A stretch of DNA of 64,000 nt from Geomobilimonas luticola (GCF_018476905.1 NZ_JAHCVK010000001.1:620001-684000); one strand, 5' to 3'. Shown: positions 16,240-25,679, numbered from the stretch's first letter. The notes: a model not told the origin generated them from the sequence alone. Numbers and translations are program-made.

Positions 16240-17744
16240 GCTACAACGAGCTGCTGCCATTGTTGGTGATTGCGTCGTCTCTGCTGCCTGGTTTTATCAT
16301 CTTCATTCTGCCGGAACGGCAGATCGTGCTGCGTACCATGTTTAATCTGCTGGGGGCTGTCACCAAGCTTTGGCTGATCGGTCTGCTGCTGGTTGGGGTG
16401 ACGGCCGGCGAACAGTACGGATTCCGTTACTTCCTGGCCCCCAACATGGAGCTGGTGTTCAAGGCCGATGCCCTGGCTCTGCTGTTTGTCAGCCTCTCGG
16501 CCTCTCTCTGGCTGTTAACCACCCTCTATGCCATCGGCTACCTGGAGCATGCTCCTCATCGCAGCCGATTCTTCGGGTTTTTCAGCCTGTGCGTCACCGC
16601 CACCATGGGGATAGCCATGGCCGGCAACCTGCTCACCTTCTTTATCTTTTACGAGCTGCTAACCTTAGCCACCTTTCCGCTGATCGTTCACCGCGGCACC
16701 CCCCAGGCGATGCGGGGGGGGACGGTCTACCTGGCCTACACCCTCTTTGGCGGTGCACTGCTGTTGATCGGCATCGTCTGGCTCAATCAGATGACTGGCC
16801 AGACCGAGTTCACCCAGGGAGGGATACTTGCCGCCACGGATGGAATCTCCAGGACGCATCTCAAGCTAGTCTTTCTGCTGCTGATCGCCGGGGTCGGGGT
16901 CAAGGCCGCCATCGTGCCGCTGCACGGTTGGCTGCCCCAAGCCATGGTGGCGCCGGCGCCGGTCTCGGCCCTCCTGCATGCGGTTGCCGTGGTCAAGGCC
17001 GGTGCCTTTGGGGTGGTGCGGATCGTGTACGAGATCTATGGGATCGAGTTTGCTCAGAGCCTGGGGCTGCTACTGCCACTGGCAGTGGCAGCTGCGGTCA
17101 CCATCCTGTGGGGTAGCCTGCGGGCCTTGTCCCAGGGTGATCTTAAAAGACGACTGGCCTTTTCTACAATCAGTCAGGTCTCTTACATAGTGCTCGGCGT
17201 CGGTATCTTCGGTACGGCCGGTACCGTAGGCGGTCTGGTGCACCTGGTGCACCAGGGGATCATGAAGATCACCCTGTTTTTCTGTGCCGGGAACTACGCC
17301 GAAACCCTGGGGATTCACCGTGTAGACGAGATGGACGGCGCAGGCCGCCGGATGCCGGTGACTTCGCTGGCCTTTTCCATAGGCGCCCTGGGAATGATGG
17401 GGGCGCCCCTGACCGCCGGGGCCGTCAGCAAATCCTGGCTCAAGACCGGCGCCCTGGCGGCCCAGATGCCGTGGGCGATCTGGGTGCTGTCCGCCTCAAG
17501 CCTGCTGAACATGGCCTATTTCCTGCCGATCCTCTATCGGCTCTGGCTGAAACCGTTGCCTGCTGCCTGGCCCCATGAGGAGATTCCAGTCAATGGTGTG
17601 CGGGAGACCCATTGGCTTTTGCTGCTGCCGCCGCTGGTCACGGCTGTAGCAACTGTAGCTGCTTCTACCTTCAGCGACGCCTGGATCAGTCCCCTGACTT
17701 TTGCCCGGATGATTATGGGGATTGAGTACCATACCCCGCCGTAA
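16236..17744 (+). CDS. Second proton-translocating antiporter subunit (MrpA-N/MrpD-like)
   Basis: A 502-residue paralogue of the preceding gene, with the same layout: the helix-5 Glu in FFIFYELLTLATFPLIVH, the H-G-WLPQAMVAPAPVSALLHAVAVVKAGAFGVVRI channel motif, and SQGDLKRRLAFSTISQVSYI. It starts with an ATGA overlap. Together with the DUF4040 part two genes earlier it may stand in for the missing N-terminal half of MrpA. It is the last gene of the operon. Confidence 0.88.
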   Translation: MSYNELLPLLVIASSLLPGFIIFILPERQIVLRTMFNLLGAVTKLWLIGLLLVGVTAGEQYGFRYFLAPNMELVFKADALALLFVSLSASLWLLTTLYAIGYLEHAPHRSRFFGFFSLCVTATMGIAMAGNLLTFFIFYELLTLATFPLIVHRGTPQAMRGGTVYLAYTLFGGALLLIGIVWLNQMTGQTEFTQGGILAATDGISRTHLKLVFLLLIAGVGVKAAIVPLHGWLPQAMVAPAPVSALLHAVAVVKAGAFGVVRIVYEIYGIEFAQSLGLLLPLAVAAAVTILWGSLRALSQGDLKRRLAFSTISQVSYIVLGVGIFGTAGTVGGLVHLVHQGIMKITLFFCAGNYAETLGIHRVDEMDGAGRRMPVTSLAFSIGALGMMGAPLTAGAVSKSWLKTGALAAQMPWAIWVLSASSLLNMAYFLPILYRLWLKPLPAAWPHEEIPVNGVRETHWLLLLPPLVTAVATVAASTFSDAWISPLTFARMIMGIEYHTPP

Positions 17745-17799
17745 GCAACCCACACCGCGGGGCTTGACTATGGAATGGTATCAGCAGGATCACCATCAG

Positions 17800-17850
17800 G
17801 GTGACAATAATATGATGAGCAGAAAAAAACAGCCACATACTTGCCGTTAA
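17800..17850 (+). repeat. Short duplicate of the histidine-kinase gene start
   Basis: GGGTGACAATAATATGATGAGCA...CAGCCACATACTTGCCGT closely resembles 19019-19063, the beginning of the decayed kinase gene downstream of nhaA. The copy gives only a 12-codon frame, so it is a relic bracketing nhaA. Confidence 0.5.
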
Positions 17851-17870
17851 CTTGCGCAAAGGACTAAATC

Positions 17871-19022
17871 GTGAAAAAACATATCAACATGCTGCGTGAA
17901 TTTTCAGTACCTCTTATTTCGGGAGTAGCTGTTGCTCTTCTCTGGGTGAATCTGGCTCCTGAAAGCTACTATCATTTCGATTTCGACAAGCGTTTTGGAC
18001 TATTCAGCTTCCACTTTATCGTTAATGATTTCTTCATGGTACTGTTTTTTGGCATCGCAGCGGCTGAAATCACCCAGAGCTGCCTGCCAGGCGGGGACCT
18101 GCATCCTTTGCGCAAGGCAATCAATCCGTTGTTAGCAACTGTTGGCGGGGTTGTTGGGCCGGTGGTGGTTTATCTTGCCCTCAATGCGATCATTGGTGAC
18201 CCGTCACTCCGCCGGGGATGGGGAATCCCGACCGCGACAGATATCGCCCTTGCCTGGCTGGTTGCCAGCCTGGTATTTGGCAGGCGGCATCCAGCCATTT
18301 CATTTCTGTTGCTTCTGGCCATTGCCGATGACGCCATCGGGCTGGCAATCATTGCCATATTCTACCCAGATCCTACCGTGCCGGTAGCACCGCAATGGCT
18401 GGTACTCGTCGTAAGCGGCATGGGGGTTGCGGCACTGTTACGTCGCCGTAACACCCAGAGCTACTGGCCTTATATCATCCTGGGTGGCGGACTCTCCTGG
18501 GCGGGGCTGTTCATGGCACATCTGCATCCTGCCCTGGCACTGGTGTTCATAGTGCCGTTTCTACCCCATCCGCCACGCGAAACCAAGCATATTTTTGAAG
18601 AAGACCCCCAGGACCTGTCGCCCCTGGCAAGTTTCGAACATGAATGGAAAGTGATGGTTGACCTGGGGTTGTTCATGTTCGGCCTGGCCAATGCAGGAGT
18701 GCAGCTTACCACTATTGGGGATGCAACCTGGCTGGTATTGGCAGCCCTCGCCATCGGCAAAACCGGCGGAATCTTCATTATGGGTTGGCTTGGTCAAAGG
18801 CTTGGCTATCCTCTCCCATCAAAGGTAGGCATGAAGGAATTAGCTCTCGTTGGCTTGATAGCGGGGGTTGGCCTGACCGTTGCCCTGTTTGTGGCCGGTG
18901 AGGCATTCACCGATTCCATAAACCAGGGAGCTGCCAAGATGGGTGCGCTGTTAAGTGTCGGTTGCGCGATTGTGGCACTTATCGCCGGGAGAGTTATGAA
19001 CGTGCGACGTATTGAGGGGTGA
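17871..19022 (+). CDS. nhaA: NhaA-type Na+/H+ antiporter
   Basis: A 383-residue membrane protein with 11-12 helices. The ion-site aspartates are present: ATDIALAW with Asp124 (equivalent to E. coli Asp133) and IADDAIGL with Asp153-Asp154 (equivalent to 163-164). FFGIAAAEIT and the later GLANAGV are also family features. It exchanges cytosolic Na+ or Li+ for protons. Lying after the Mrp operon, it gives this locus a second type of Na+/H+ antiporter. There is no strong ribosome site; the start is the first Met of the frame. Confidence 0.93.
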   Translation: MKKHINMLREFSVPLISGVAVALLWVNLAPESYYHFDFDKRFGLFSFHFIVNDFFMVLFFGIAAAEITQSCLPGGDLHPLRKAINPLLATVGGVVGPVVVYLALNAIIGDPSLRRGWGIPTATDIALAWLVASLVFGRRHPAISFLLLLAIADDAIGLAIIAIFYPDPTVPVAPQWLVLVVSGMGVAALLRRRNTQSYWPYIILGGGLSWAGLFMAHLHPALALVFIVPFLPHPPRETKHIFEEDPQDLSPLASFEHEWKVMVDLGLFMFGLANAGVQLTTIGDATWLVLAALAIGKTGGIFIMGWLGQRLGYPLPSKVGMKELALVGLIAGVGLTVALFVAGEAFTDSINQGAAKMGALLSVGCAIVALIAGRVMNVRRIEG

Positions 19023-19029
19023 CAACGGT

Positions 19030-19442
19030 ATGACGAGCAAATTAAACAGCCATATACTTGCCGTAGTCATGCTGACAACGCTGATCACGTACCTGCATTT
19101 CGGCGTTATGCGCCAGTTCTCGCCTGCCGTTATTCTGGAGGAGCTTTTCTATTTGCCGCTGCTTCTGGGGGTGTTCCGGTTCGGTGTAAAGGGGACGATT
19201 CTCTCCTGGCTGTTCGTGTCCGCAGCCTACCTGCCTTTCTTTTTTGGCACCTGGGCAACGACATTTCCTCAATTACTGGATAGGATCCTGCACATCGTGT
19301 TTACGGCAGTATTTGCCTTCGTCGCCTGTTTCCTGGCGGGCGTGAGCGAAAAAAACAGAAGCAGGTTGAGCGTGAGCGGTATCTCGCCGGCATCGGTCAG
19401 GTTGCCACTGTCATTGTCCATGACCTGCGTCTTCTTTTATAA
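19030..19442 (+). pseudogene. Sensor histidine kinase, frameshifted and truncated
   Basis: The N-terminal ~105 residues form a four-helix membrane sensor with EELFYLPLLLGVFRFGVKG, a type found in Geobacter kinases. At the A7 run 19349-19355 the frame is off by one; with one extra A it continues KQVERERYLAGIGQVATVIVHDLRLLL, i.e. up to the phospho-acceptor H-box (VHDLR), and then stops at 19440. The dimerisation helix and ATPase domain are absent, and glycogen phosphorylase converges 12 bp later. The gene is dead. Confidence 0.75.
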
Positions 19443-19453
19443 GTCAGGAGTGC

Positions 19454-22066
19454 CTAGGAAACCAGTGGCGATTCAGTTGTCTTTGATCTTCTGATCCTTG
19501 GCGTCGGATGTATTCCCGTATCTTCCCCTTTTTTACTGTCACGTCCCTTACTCCCGGCATAGACATATTTGGTCGGGTCGATAATCGCCGTCGTCTTCCA
19601 GATCTTTTCCCCGTACTCCCTGATGGCCCGGTCGGAAGAGAATTTTCCCATACCAGCCACATTGAGGATTGACATCTCGGCCCATTTTTTCTTGTCGCAG
19701 TATGCCGCACTTACAAGGTCCTGGCAGTCGATGTACGACTGGTAATCCGCCAGAACCAGATACTCGTCACGGTTGAGAAGGTTGTCCACCAAGGGACGGA
19801 AGAGTTGCCGGTCGCCGTTGGAAAAGGTTCCTGCGTCGATCTGATCGATGGCCTGCCGAAGTTGTTCGTTCCCTTCATACCAGCATCGAGGGTTATAACC
19901 GCCAGATTTGAGACTCTGAGCCTCAGCAGCTTCGAGACCAAAAAGAAAGAAATTCTCCTTGCCGACCTCTTCACGGATCTCGATGTTGGCGCCGTCCAGG
20001 GCGCCGATGGTCAGGGCGCCGTTGAGGGCGAGCTTCATGTTGCCGGTACCCGACGCCTCTTTCCCGGCCACGGATATCTGCTCGGACAGGTCTGCCGCAG
20101 GCACGATCAACTGGCTGTTGGTAACGTTAAAATCCGGGAAGAACACGACTTTGAGCCTTCCGGCCACGTCGGGATCGGTATTTACGACGTCAGCGACCGA
20201 GGTAATCAGCTTGATGATCAGTTTGGCCATGTGGTAGCCCGGCGCCGCCTTGCCGGCGAAGATGAAGGTCCGTGGGGTGATGTCGGCCGTGGGGTCCCGT
20301 TTGATCCGGTTGTAGAGGGTGATGATGTGCAGCACGTTGAGGTGCTGTCGTTTGTACTCGTGGATACGCTTCACCTGCACGTCGAAAAGGCTCGCAGGAT
20401 CGACCTCGATGCCGATCCGTTCCCGGATGACCTTTGCCAAAGCGATTTTGTTGGCCTGCTTGACCTTCAGCCATTTTTGCTGAAATGTCGTATTCTTTGC
20501 CGCACCCTGGAGCCAGGCGAGTGCCGTCTCAATGCTGCTGAGCCACCCCTCCCCCAGTTTCGACGAGATCAGCTTCGCGAGCTCCGGATTGCTGAGCGCA
20601 AGCCATCTGCGGGGGGTAACACCATTGGTGATATTGTGGAATTTTTCGGGAAAAAGTTCGTAAAAGTCATGGAGCACGGTCTTTTTCAGAAGGTCGGTAT
20701 GCAGGGCTGCCACTCCGTTGATGGCATGGGAGCCGACGCAGGCCAGGTTTGCCATCCGCACGTATTTCTCGCCGGTCTCGTCGATCAACGACAGGCGCGC
20801 GATTCGCTGGTCGTCTTCCGGGAATAGGCCGCGTACCTCATCGAGAAAGCGCCGGTTTATTTCAAAGATGATCTCCACGATCCGGGGAAGGACACTGGCC
20901 ATAAGCGGCAGGGGCCACTTTTCCAGTGCTTCTGACAGGAGCGTGTGGTTGGTGTAGGCAAACGATTCCCGGGTTATGCGCCACGCCTCGTCCCACTCCA
21001 GATGATGTTCATCCACCAGGAGCCGCATCAGTTCGGCTATCCCCATGGATGGGTGGGTATCGTTGATCTGGATGGCGAAGCTCTCGGAAAAGCTTTCGAT
21101 GCCTCTACCCAAGGAGAGGTGGAACCAGATCATGTCCTGTAGCGAGCAGGAGACAAAGAAGTATTGCTGGCACAGGCGCAGAAACTTGCCGATTCCCGGC
21201 TCGTCGTTGGGGTAAAGCACCTTGCTGATGGTTTCCGAGAGGACCTTGTCGTCGACGGCTTTGTAGTACTCTCCGGCATTGAAGGCCTGGAAATCGAACG
21301 ACGCCACGGCCTCCGATTTCCAAAGACGCAGCACCGCTACTCCCCCGGAACGGTAGCCGGCAACGGGAGTATCGTAGGCGACGCCTTTGATCACCTTCTC
21401 CGGAATCCAGCGAACCGCCAACCGCCCCTCGGGATCGTGCGCAAACTCCGTATGCCCTCCGAATTTCACTTCATAGGCTATATCAGGTCGCCGGACCTCC
21501 CAGGGATTGCCGTTCTTGAGCCAGTTGTCCCCTTTTTCAACCTGCCAGCCGTTGTGAATCTCCTGGTCAAAGATACCGAACTCATAACGGATTCCGAAAC
21601 CGACAGCTGGAACCCTCAGTGTAGCCATTGATTCGAGATAACAGGCGGCAAGGCGGCCGAGACCGCCATTTCCCAGGCCCGGCTCCACCTCTTGGGCGAG
21701 AATGGCCTCCAGATCCTGTCCCAGCGCGGACAGTGCCTTACGGACCGATTCCGAAAGCCCCAGATTGACCAGATTGTTTCCCAGATGCGGACCCATAAGG
21801 AATTCCGAGGAGAGGTAACTGACGATTTTATGCTTTTCCCTTGGAGAGGACATGAAGATATCAAAGGTTGTCAGCCAGTTATGAAGCATCTGGTCCCGAA
21901 CAGAATGTGCAGTTGCCATATACCAGTCGTTACGTGTAGCAAAAGGTAGCGGTTTTGCCTGAGTGTAGTGGAGGTGATTTAGAATGGACTGTTGTATCTC
22001 GACAGAACTCTGACCGGTCCGCATGGTGCCGTGATTGTTGCATCCGTTTTTTGTTGCTCGTGCCAT
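19454..22066 (-). CDS. glgP: Glycogen/alpha-glucan phosphorylase
   Basis: An 870-residue GT35 enzyme that releases glucose-1-phosphate from glycogen. Motifs in order: EPGLGNGGLGRLAACYLESMATL, INDTHPSMGIAELMR, NITNGVTPRRWL, DVQVKRIHEYKRQHLN, and the PLP lysine in EASGTGNMKLALNGALTIGALDGAN. It carries an N-terminal extension of about 25 residues and an unusual ~35-residue basic C-terminal tail after DPTKYVYAG. Start ATG 22066 has AAGGAG 6 bp upstream. The next gene upstream ends 4 bp away, so the two are cotranscribed. Neighbouring polyphosphate kinase suggests a reserve-polymer locus. Confidence 0.95.
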   Translation of the reverse strand: MARATKNGCNNHGTMRTGQSSVEIQQSILNHLHYTQAKPLPFATRNDWYMATAHSVRDQMLHNWLTTFDIFMSSPREKHKIVSYLSSEFLMGPHLGNNLVNLGLSESVRKALSALGQDLEAILAQEVEPGLGNGGLGRLAACYLESMATLRVPAVGFGIRYEFGIFDQEIHNGWQVEKGDNWLKNGNPWEVRRPDIAYEVKFGGHTEFAHDPEGRLAVRWIPEKVIKGVAYDTPVAGYRSGGVAVLRLWKSEAVASFDFQAFNAGEYYKAVDDKVLSETISKVLYPNDEPGIGKFLRLCQQYFFVSCSLQDMIWFHLSLGRGIESFSESFAIQINDTHPSMGIAELMRLLVDEHHLEWDEAWRITRESFAYTNHTLLSEALEKWPLPLMASVLPRIVEIIFEINRRFLDEVRGLFPEDDQRIARLSLIDETGEKYVRMANLACVGSHAINGVAALHTDLLKKTVLHDFYELFPEKFHNITNGVTPRRWLALSNPELAKLISSKLGEGWLSSIETALAWLQGAAKNTTFQQKWLKVKQANKIALAKVIRERIGIEVDPASLFDVQVKRIHEYKRQHLNVLHIITLYNRIKRDPTADITPRTFIFAGKAAPGYHMAKLIIKLITSVADVVNTDPDVAGRLKVVFFPDFNVTNSQLIVPAADLSEQISVAGKEASGTGNMKLALNGALTIGALDGANIEIREEVGKENFFLFGLEAAEAQSLKSGGYNPRCWYEGNEQLRQAIDQIDAGTFSNGDRQLFRPLVDNLLNRDEYLVLADYQSYIDCQDLVSAAYCDKKKWAEMSILNVAGMGKFSSDRAIREYGEKIWKTTAIIDPTKYVYAGSKGRDSKKGEDTGIHPTPRIRRSKTTESPLVS

Positions 22067-22070
22067 AGCG

Positions 22071-22388
22071 TTACTCCTTATTGTCTGTCTTCAACTTCGC
22101 AAGAGTTACTTTGAGTTTTCCCGCTGTCAGTTGAAACTCCCTTGACTCGGCACTATCCCCCCGGAGACAGAAATTTTCCGTTATTTTCTCCTCAATCAGC
22201 CAAGATACAAGCGCAGCGTCTGCGATATCGAGAGTATTTAAGAATTCCATCATCAATTCCGGATCCTCTTCGAAAAGTTGATATGCTATGTCTCGGATGA
22301 AGGATCGTGCCGCGACGGATGAGTAAAATTTCCTGGCTTCTTTTTGCACCACGGAACCCCTTTTTCTTTGTTCTTTAGACCTGATCAT
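22071..22388 (-). CDS. Unrecognised small helical protein
   Basis: About 105 residues if started at ATG 22388; a GTG at 22352 with GGGG five bases upstream is an alternative. The sequence (KEARKFYSSVAARSFIRDIAYQLFEEDPELMMEFLNTLD) is helical and soluble, with ITENFCLRGDS and a Lys-rich end. It ends 4 bp before glgP, so it is likely cotranscribed with it. No domain recognised. Confidence 0.5.
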   Translation of the reverse strand: MIRSKEQRKRGSVVQKEARKFYSSVAARSFIRDIAYQLFEEDPELMMEFLNTLDIADAALVSWLIEEKITENFCLRGDSAESREFQLTAGKLKVTLAKLKTDNKE

Positions 22389-22395
22389 GTTCTTT

Positions 22396-22415
22396 GGAGC
22401 AACTTCGGTTGCTCC
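22396..22415. terminator. UUCG-type hairpin between the two unknown genes
   Basis: GGAGCAAC-TTCG-GTTGCTCC is a perfect 8-bp stem. On the minus strand no T run follows, so it may be a processing or stability element. Confidence 0.4.
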
Positions 22416-22423
22416 ATCTGCGC

Positions 22424-23836
22424 TTATCCAATAGTTTCCAGTCGACGGCGCTGCACAATGGCAAAGCGGGCAATTATCTTGTCGGAATCGTAGTCCCGGC
22501 TGATTCCTACCAGGTCGAAGAGCCCCCCGAAACGCACGTCCCCTCCTGCAAGAGCTCCGAGCTTTCCGTTCTTCATCACCATATACCCGTCGAAATGGGT
22601 CCATAACGGTTTCTGCCCCCAACTCCTCTGATGCCCGACTCGCCCGTAGACATCGGGAGGAATGCAAATTAGTCGAAAAACGCGGGGATCCAGCCCAATG
22701 TCTCGGACTATCGTGTTTCCCCGGTCAAAGAGGGCTTTTTCTATGCTAATACGACTGAGACCTCGGCGATCCTCAAAGCCGAGGGCTGAGAGGAGCGCGG
22801 AAGCAGGAGCCTCCGTGCCGGGATCCGGTTCATCGAAATCCTCAACCAGCACGTCTTCCTCTGCGAGGACGGGAACAAACCGCGCGCCACCGGAATTGAC
22901 AAAGGGATGGAGTGTGAAGAGCTCAACGAGATCCCGAAAGTTTGCAGGAGCATTGGCAGGGAGCTGGATTTCCTTCTTCCGGCTAATCTCGTCGGTAAAG
23001 TCTGGTTGCCAGAGATGGTGATAGAGGGAAGCCAGGTCATCAGATGAGAGATTGAGAAACTGGCTGCCGGCTTCCATCCGAATCGGAGACAGACCTTTAT
23101 CCTGGGCGCGTTCCAATATCTCCTGCGAAAACTGGATGGTTAGCTCCTGAGCTTTTCCAGTGAAACGCCAGGTGGAGCCAGTAGTCCTCTCCGCTCCGCA
23201 CGATTCTTCCCTTCCCATCAGAGCGGCCATTTTTTCCAGGTTGGCAAAATCACCACTATTCAGAGCTTCGAAAGCCTTATGCTCGATCCGCGAACCGGTC
23301 AATTCTGCGTCCTCGGAGGCTTTCGATGAATACGTTTTTATAGTTGCCATGGAAATCTTTCGGGCCGCATAGAAACCCTGCCAATAAGGATCGGCTGTCT
23401 GCAGCCGTTCTAATTGTGTTGACAACTTATCCAGCAGCGCCTGGGGATCACCGTTCCTCGCCAATCCCTGAAGTCCCGGGGAGAATGGGTCTAAAGGAGG
23501 CTCCCCCGGTTTGTAGATCTTTTCCCCGAGCTTGCGGATGTTTTCTTTCTCCGTCAGAGTCCGCTTCAAGCTTGACATCCGGGAGCTCAAATCCTTTACC
23601 TCCATCCACCTTGCTTCCTTCATGGCGACAAAAATACGATTCGGCAGGTTCGATGCTTCGTTCTCCAGCAGCTGAAGTGAGGCGAATTCTGACTCGCTCA
23701 TGGCCGGTTCCAGAAAATCTCGAGCACGCTGCAGATACAGGTCCCGGTAAACCGTATCGACGAGAGAAGCTTCCACGATATCTTCCGCCAGTCGCCAGCG
23801 GTCTGCGGCTGAGATGTTTTTCTCACGCTGGTTCAT
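22424..23836 (-). CDS. Unrecognised 470-residue protein
   Basis: A soluble protein without signal peptide or membrane helices. The N-terminal ~110 residues are strongly helical (charged, possible coiled coil). The C-terminal ~150 residues contain GLSRISIEKALFDRGNTIVRDIGLDPRVFRLICIPPDVYGRVG, WTHFDGYMVMKNGKLGALAGGDVRFGGLFDLVGISRDY and end RFAIVQRRRLETIG; this block is compositionally enzyme-like. The start has AAAGGAG 8 bp upstream. It lies between polyphosphate kinase and glgP on the same strand. I do not recognise the family. Confidence 0.65.
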   Translation of the reverse strand: MNQREKNISAADRWRLAEDIVEASLVDTVYRDLYLQRARDFLEPAMSESEFASLQLLENEASNLPNRIFVAMKEARWMEVKDLSSRMSSLKRTLTEKENIRKLGEKIYKPGEPPLDPFSPGLQGLARNGDPQALLDKLSTQLERLQTADPYWQGFYAARKISMATIKTYSSKASEDAELTGSRIEHKAFEALNSGDFANLEKMAALMGREESCGAERTTGSTWRFTGKAQELTIQFSQEILERAQDKGLSPIRMEAGSQFLNLSSDDLASLYHHLWQPDFTDEISRKKEIQLPANAPANFRDLVELFTLHPFVNSGGARFVPVLAEEDVLVEDFDEPDPGTEAPASALLSALGFEDRRGLSRISIEKALFDRGNTIVRDIGLDPRVFRLICIPPDVYGRVGHQRSWGQKPLWTHFDGYMVMKNGKLGALAGGDVRFGGLFDLVGISRDYDSDKIIARFAIVQRRRLETIG

Positions 23837-23962
23837 GATTCACTCCTTTATCGTGTCTGACTTCTGTTGGACGGACATCTATTGCACTGTTAAATTCACA
23901 GCCCAAATCTGTTGGTATCATCCTTATCCACGGCATTCCTTTATTTTCGGTCCGCTCGCAGA

Positions 23963-24790
23963 TCAATAGATATCGGGGATATATGTGAACGGGTAATCGG
24001 GGGACTTGTACGCCCCTTCCTTCTGCCGCTTCGGGAGTACCACCTTCTTGCGAGGCGCTTCCTTGTACGGTATCCTGCCGAGCAGGTGGGTAATGATATT
24101 CAGCCGCACTTTCTTCTTGTCGTCGGATTTTGCTACGTACCACGGCGCCCACGCTGTGTCAGTCGCTGCAAACATTTCGTCGCGCGCCTTGGTGTAGTCG
24201 TCCCAGCGGCTATACGACTTGACGTCCATGGGGGAGAGCTTCCAGATCTTCCGGCCGTCGTTGATGCGGCCTTCGAGCCGGCGAGTCTGCTCTTCCGGGC
24301 TTACCTCCAGCCAGTACTTGAGTAAAATGATGCCGGATTCCACTGCCAATTGTTCGAAAAGGGGCGTAACTTGCAAAAAGCGTTTTGCCTCCTTCTCGGT
24401 GCAGAACCCCATCACCCGCTCCACCCCGGCGCGGTTGTACCAGCTCCTGTCGAAGATGACCACCTCGCCGGCTGCCGGGAGATGGGGCATGTAGCGCTGG
24501 GGGTACATCTGCGTTTTCTCCCTCTCCGTCGGGGCCGGGAGAGCTACGACGCGGAAGACGCGGGGACTCACCCGCTCGGTGATCGCCTTGATGACCCCAC
24601 CCTTGCCGGCGCCGTCGCGCCCCTCGAAGATGATGCAGACCTTCAGCCCCTTGAGCTTGACCCATTCCTGGAGCTTGACCAGCTCCACGTGCAGCTTGGC
24701 CAGCTCCTTCTCATACTCCTTGGTTTTCAGCTTTTCACCGGCTTTTGCGGTGTTTTTCTTCCCCTTTTCCTCTCCTTTTTCAACTTTCAT
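23963..24790 (-). CDS. ppk2: Polyphosphate kinase 2
   Basis: A 275-residue PPK2-family kinase that uses polyphosphate to phosphorylate nucleoside diphosphates or monophosphates. Walker A is FEGRDGAGKGG, the lid region is LEVSPEEQTRRLEGRINDGRKIWKLSPMD, Walker B is VVIFDRSWYNRAGVERVMGF, and YTKARDEMFAATDTAWAPWYV follows. The length fits a single-domain class I enzyme. The start at 24790 has AAAGGA 9 bp upstream; ATG 24820 and GTG 24829 are in-frame alternatives. The N-terminal ~25 residues are Lys/Glu-rich. Confidence 0.92.
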   Translation of the reverse strand: MKVEKGEEKGKKNTAKAGEKLKTKEYEKELAKLHVELVKLQEWVKLKGLKVCIIFEGRDGAGKGGVIKAITERVSPRVFRVVALPAPTEREKTQMYPQRYMPHLPAAGEVVIFDRSWYNRAGVERVMGFCTEKEAKRFLQVTPLFEQLAVESGIILLKYWLEVSPEEQTRRLEGRINDGRKIWKLSPMDVKSYSRWDDYTKARDEMFAATDTAWAPWYVAKSDDKKKVRLNIITHLLGRIPYKEAPRKKVVLPKRQKEGAYKSPDYPFTYIPDIY

Positions 24791-24895
24791 CGATATCAAT
24801 CCTTTCTCCGAGATTTTCATGTCCCCCACGTCATGACAGACGCACAGGGGAAAAAGAGCTCACGTGTGCGACGGTCTGTAATCCCCTTCCCAACG

Positions 24896-25660
24896 TTATC
24901 TCAGGATTTTCAACTCCCGCTCCTGGCTGAAGAGATATCGGACCATGTAGTATTCGAACGGATAGTCGCTGTCGTAATACCGGAAACTTTCCCTGTAGCG
25001 CAGATCCACCGTCTCCAGACCGGTAATTCCCGTCTCGATCTCGGTACTGGCCCCAGTCCCGCCGAACGGGTCGATGGCGTTGGCAATAGCCCAGCGGACC
25101 CCGCCGTCGACCGCAAGGCCACCCGCACTCCGGGCCGTATTCGGACCGAGAATGGGCAAAACCAGGAATGGACCGGTGCCGACCCCCCAGGTTTCCAGGG
25201 TACGATCAAAGTCTTCGTGTTCCTGCCTCATCCCGAAGGCGGTTGCCGGGTCGAAGAGTCCGCCGATACCGATGGTCGAGTTGGTAAGAAACCGCCCGAG
25301 GGTCACCAGGGACTTCTTTCCCTTTGCCTGCAGGATGCAGTTGTAAAAGGTCCTGACTTCTCGGATGTTGGCGAAAAAGTTGCTCACGCCGGTCCGGGCA
25401 AACTGCGGAACTACGGCCTCGTACCCGGTAACCACCGGAAGGAGTACAAAACGGTCGGCTTCATAGTTGAACTTGTACATGCTCCTGTTGAAGCCCTCCC
25501 ACGGGTCGCGGGTGCGCGAAACGTTCTCGTCGTCTCTGAACTCGTCTACCGTGTGCATAGGCGGCACTTCATCGGGGAGGACCGCTGGCCTCCCGGCACA
25601 ACCGGCGAGCACCAGGAACACAACAGTGATGATTACCAACTTGATGCTATTGCTGTACAT
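24896..25660 (-). CDS. mlaA: MlaA (VacJ) outer-membrane lipoprotein
   Basis: A 254-residue lipoprotein with lipobox LAGC (Cys ~21). DPWEGFNRSMYKFNYEADRFVLLPV and LGRFLTNSTIGIGGLFDPAT are MlaA signatures; GVGTGPFLVLPILGPNTARS follows. MlaA removes mislocalised phospholipid from the outer leaflet with the Mla ABC system, which is not in this window. It lies 19 bp after the hydrolase gene, so the two form an operon. Confidence 0.92.
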   Translation of the reverse strand: MYSNSIKLVIITVVFLVLAGCAGRPAVLPDEVPPMHTVDEFRDDENVSRTRDPWEGFNRSMYKFNYEADRFVLLPVVTGYEAVVPQFARTGVSNFFANIREVRTFYNCILQAKGKKSLVTLGRFLTNSTIGIGGLFDPATAFGMRQEHEDFDRTLETWGVGTGPFLVLPILGPNTARSAGGLAVDGGVRWAIANAIDPFGGTGASTEIETGITGLETVDLRYRESFRYYDSDYPFEYYMVRYLFSQERELKILR

Positions 25661-25679
25661 ACCGTACCTCCCGCCTTGC

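Noticed and set aside
19012-19494. Reading the post-nhaA frame as an intact membrane protein
   Set aside because: The C-terminal third is out of frame relative to a recognisable kinase H-box, so it is a pseudogene.
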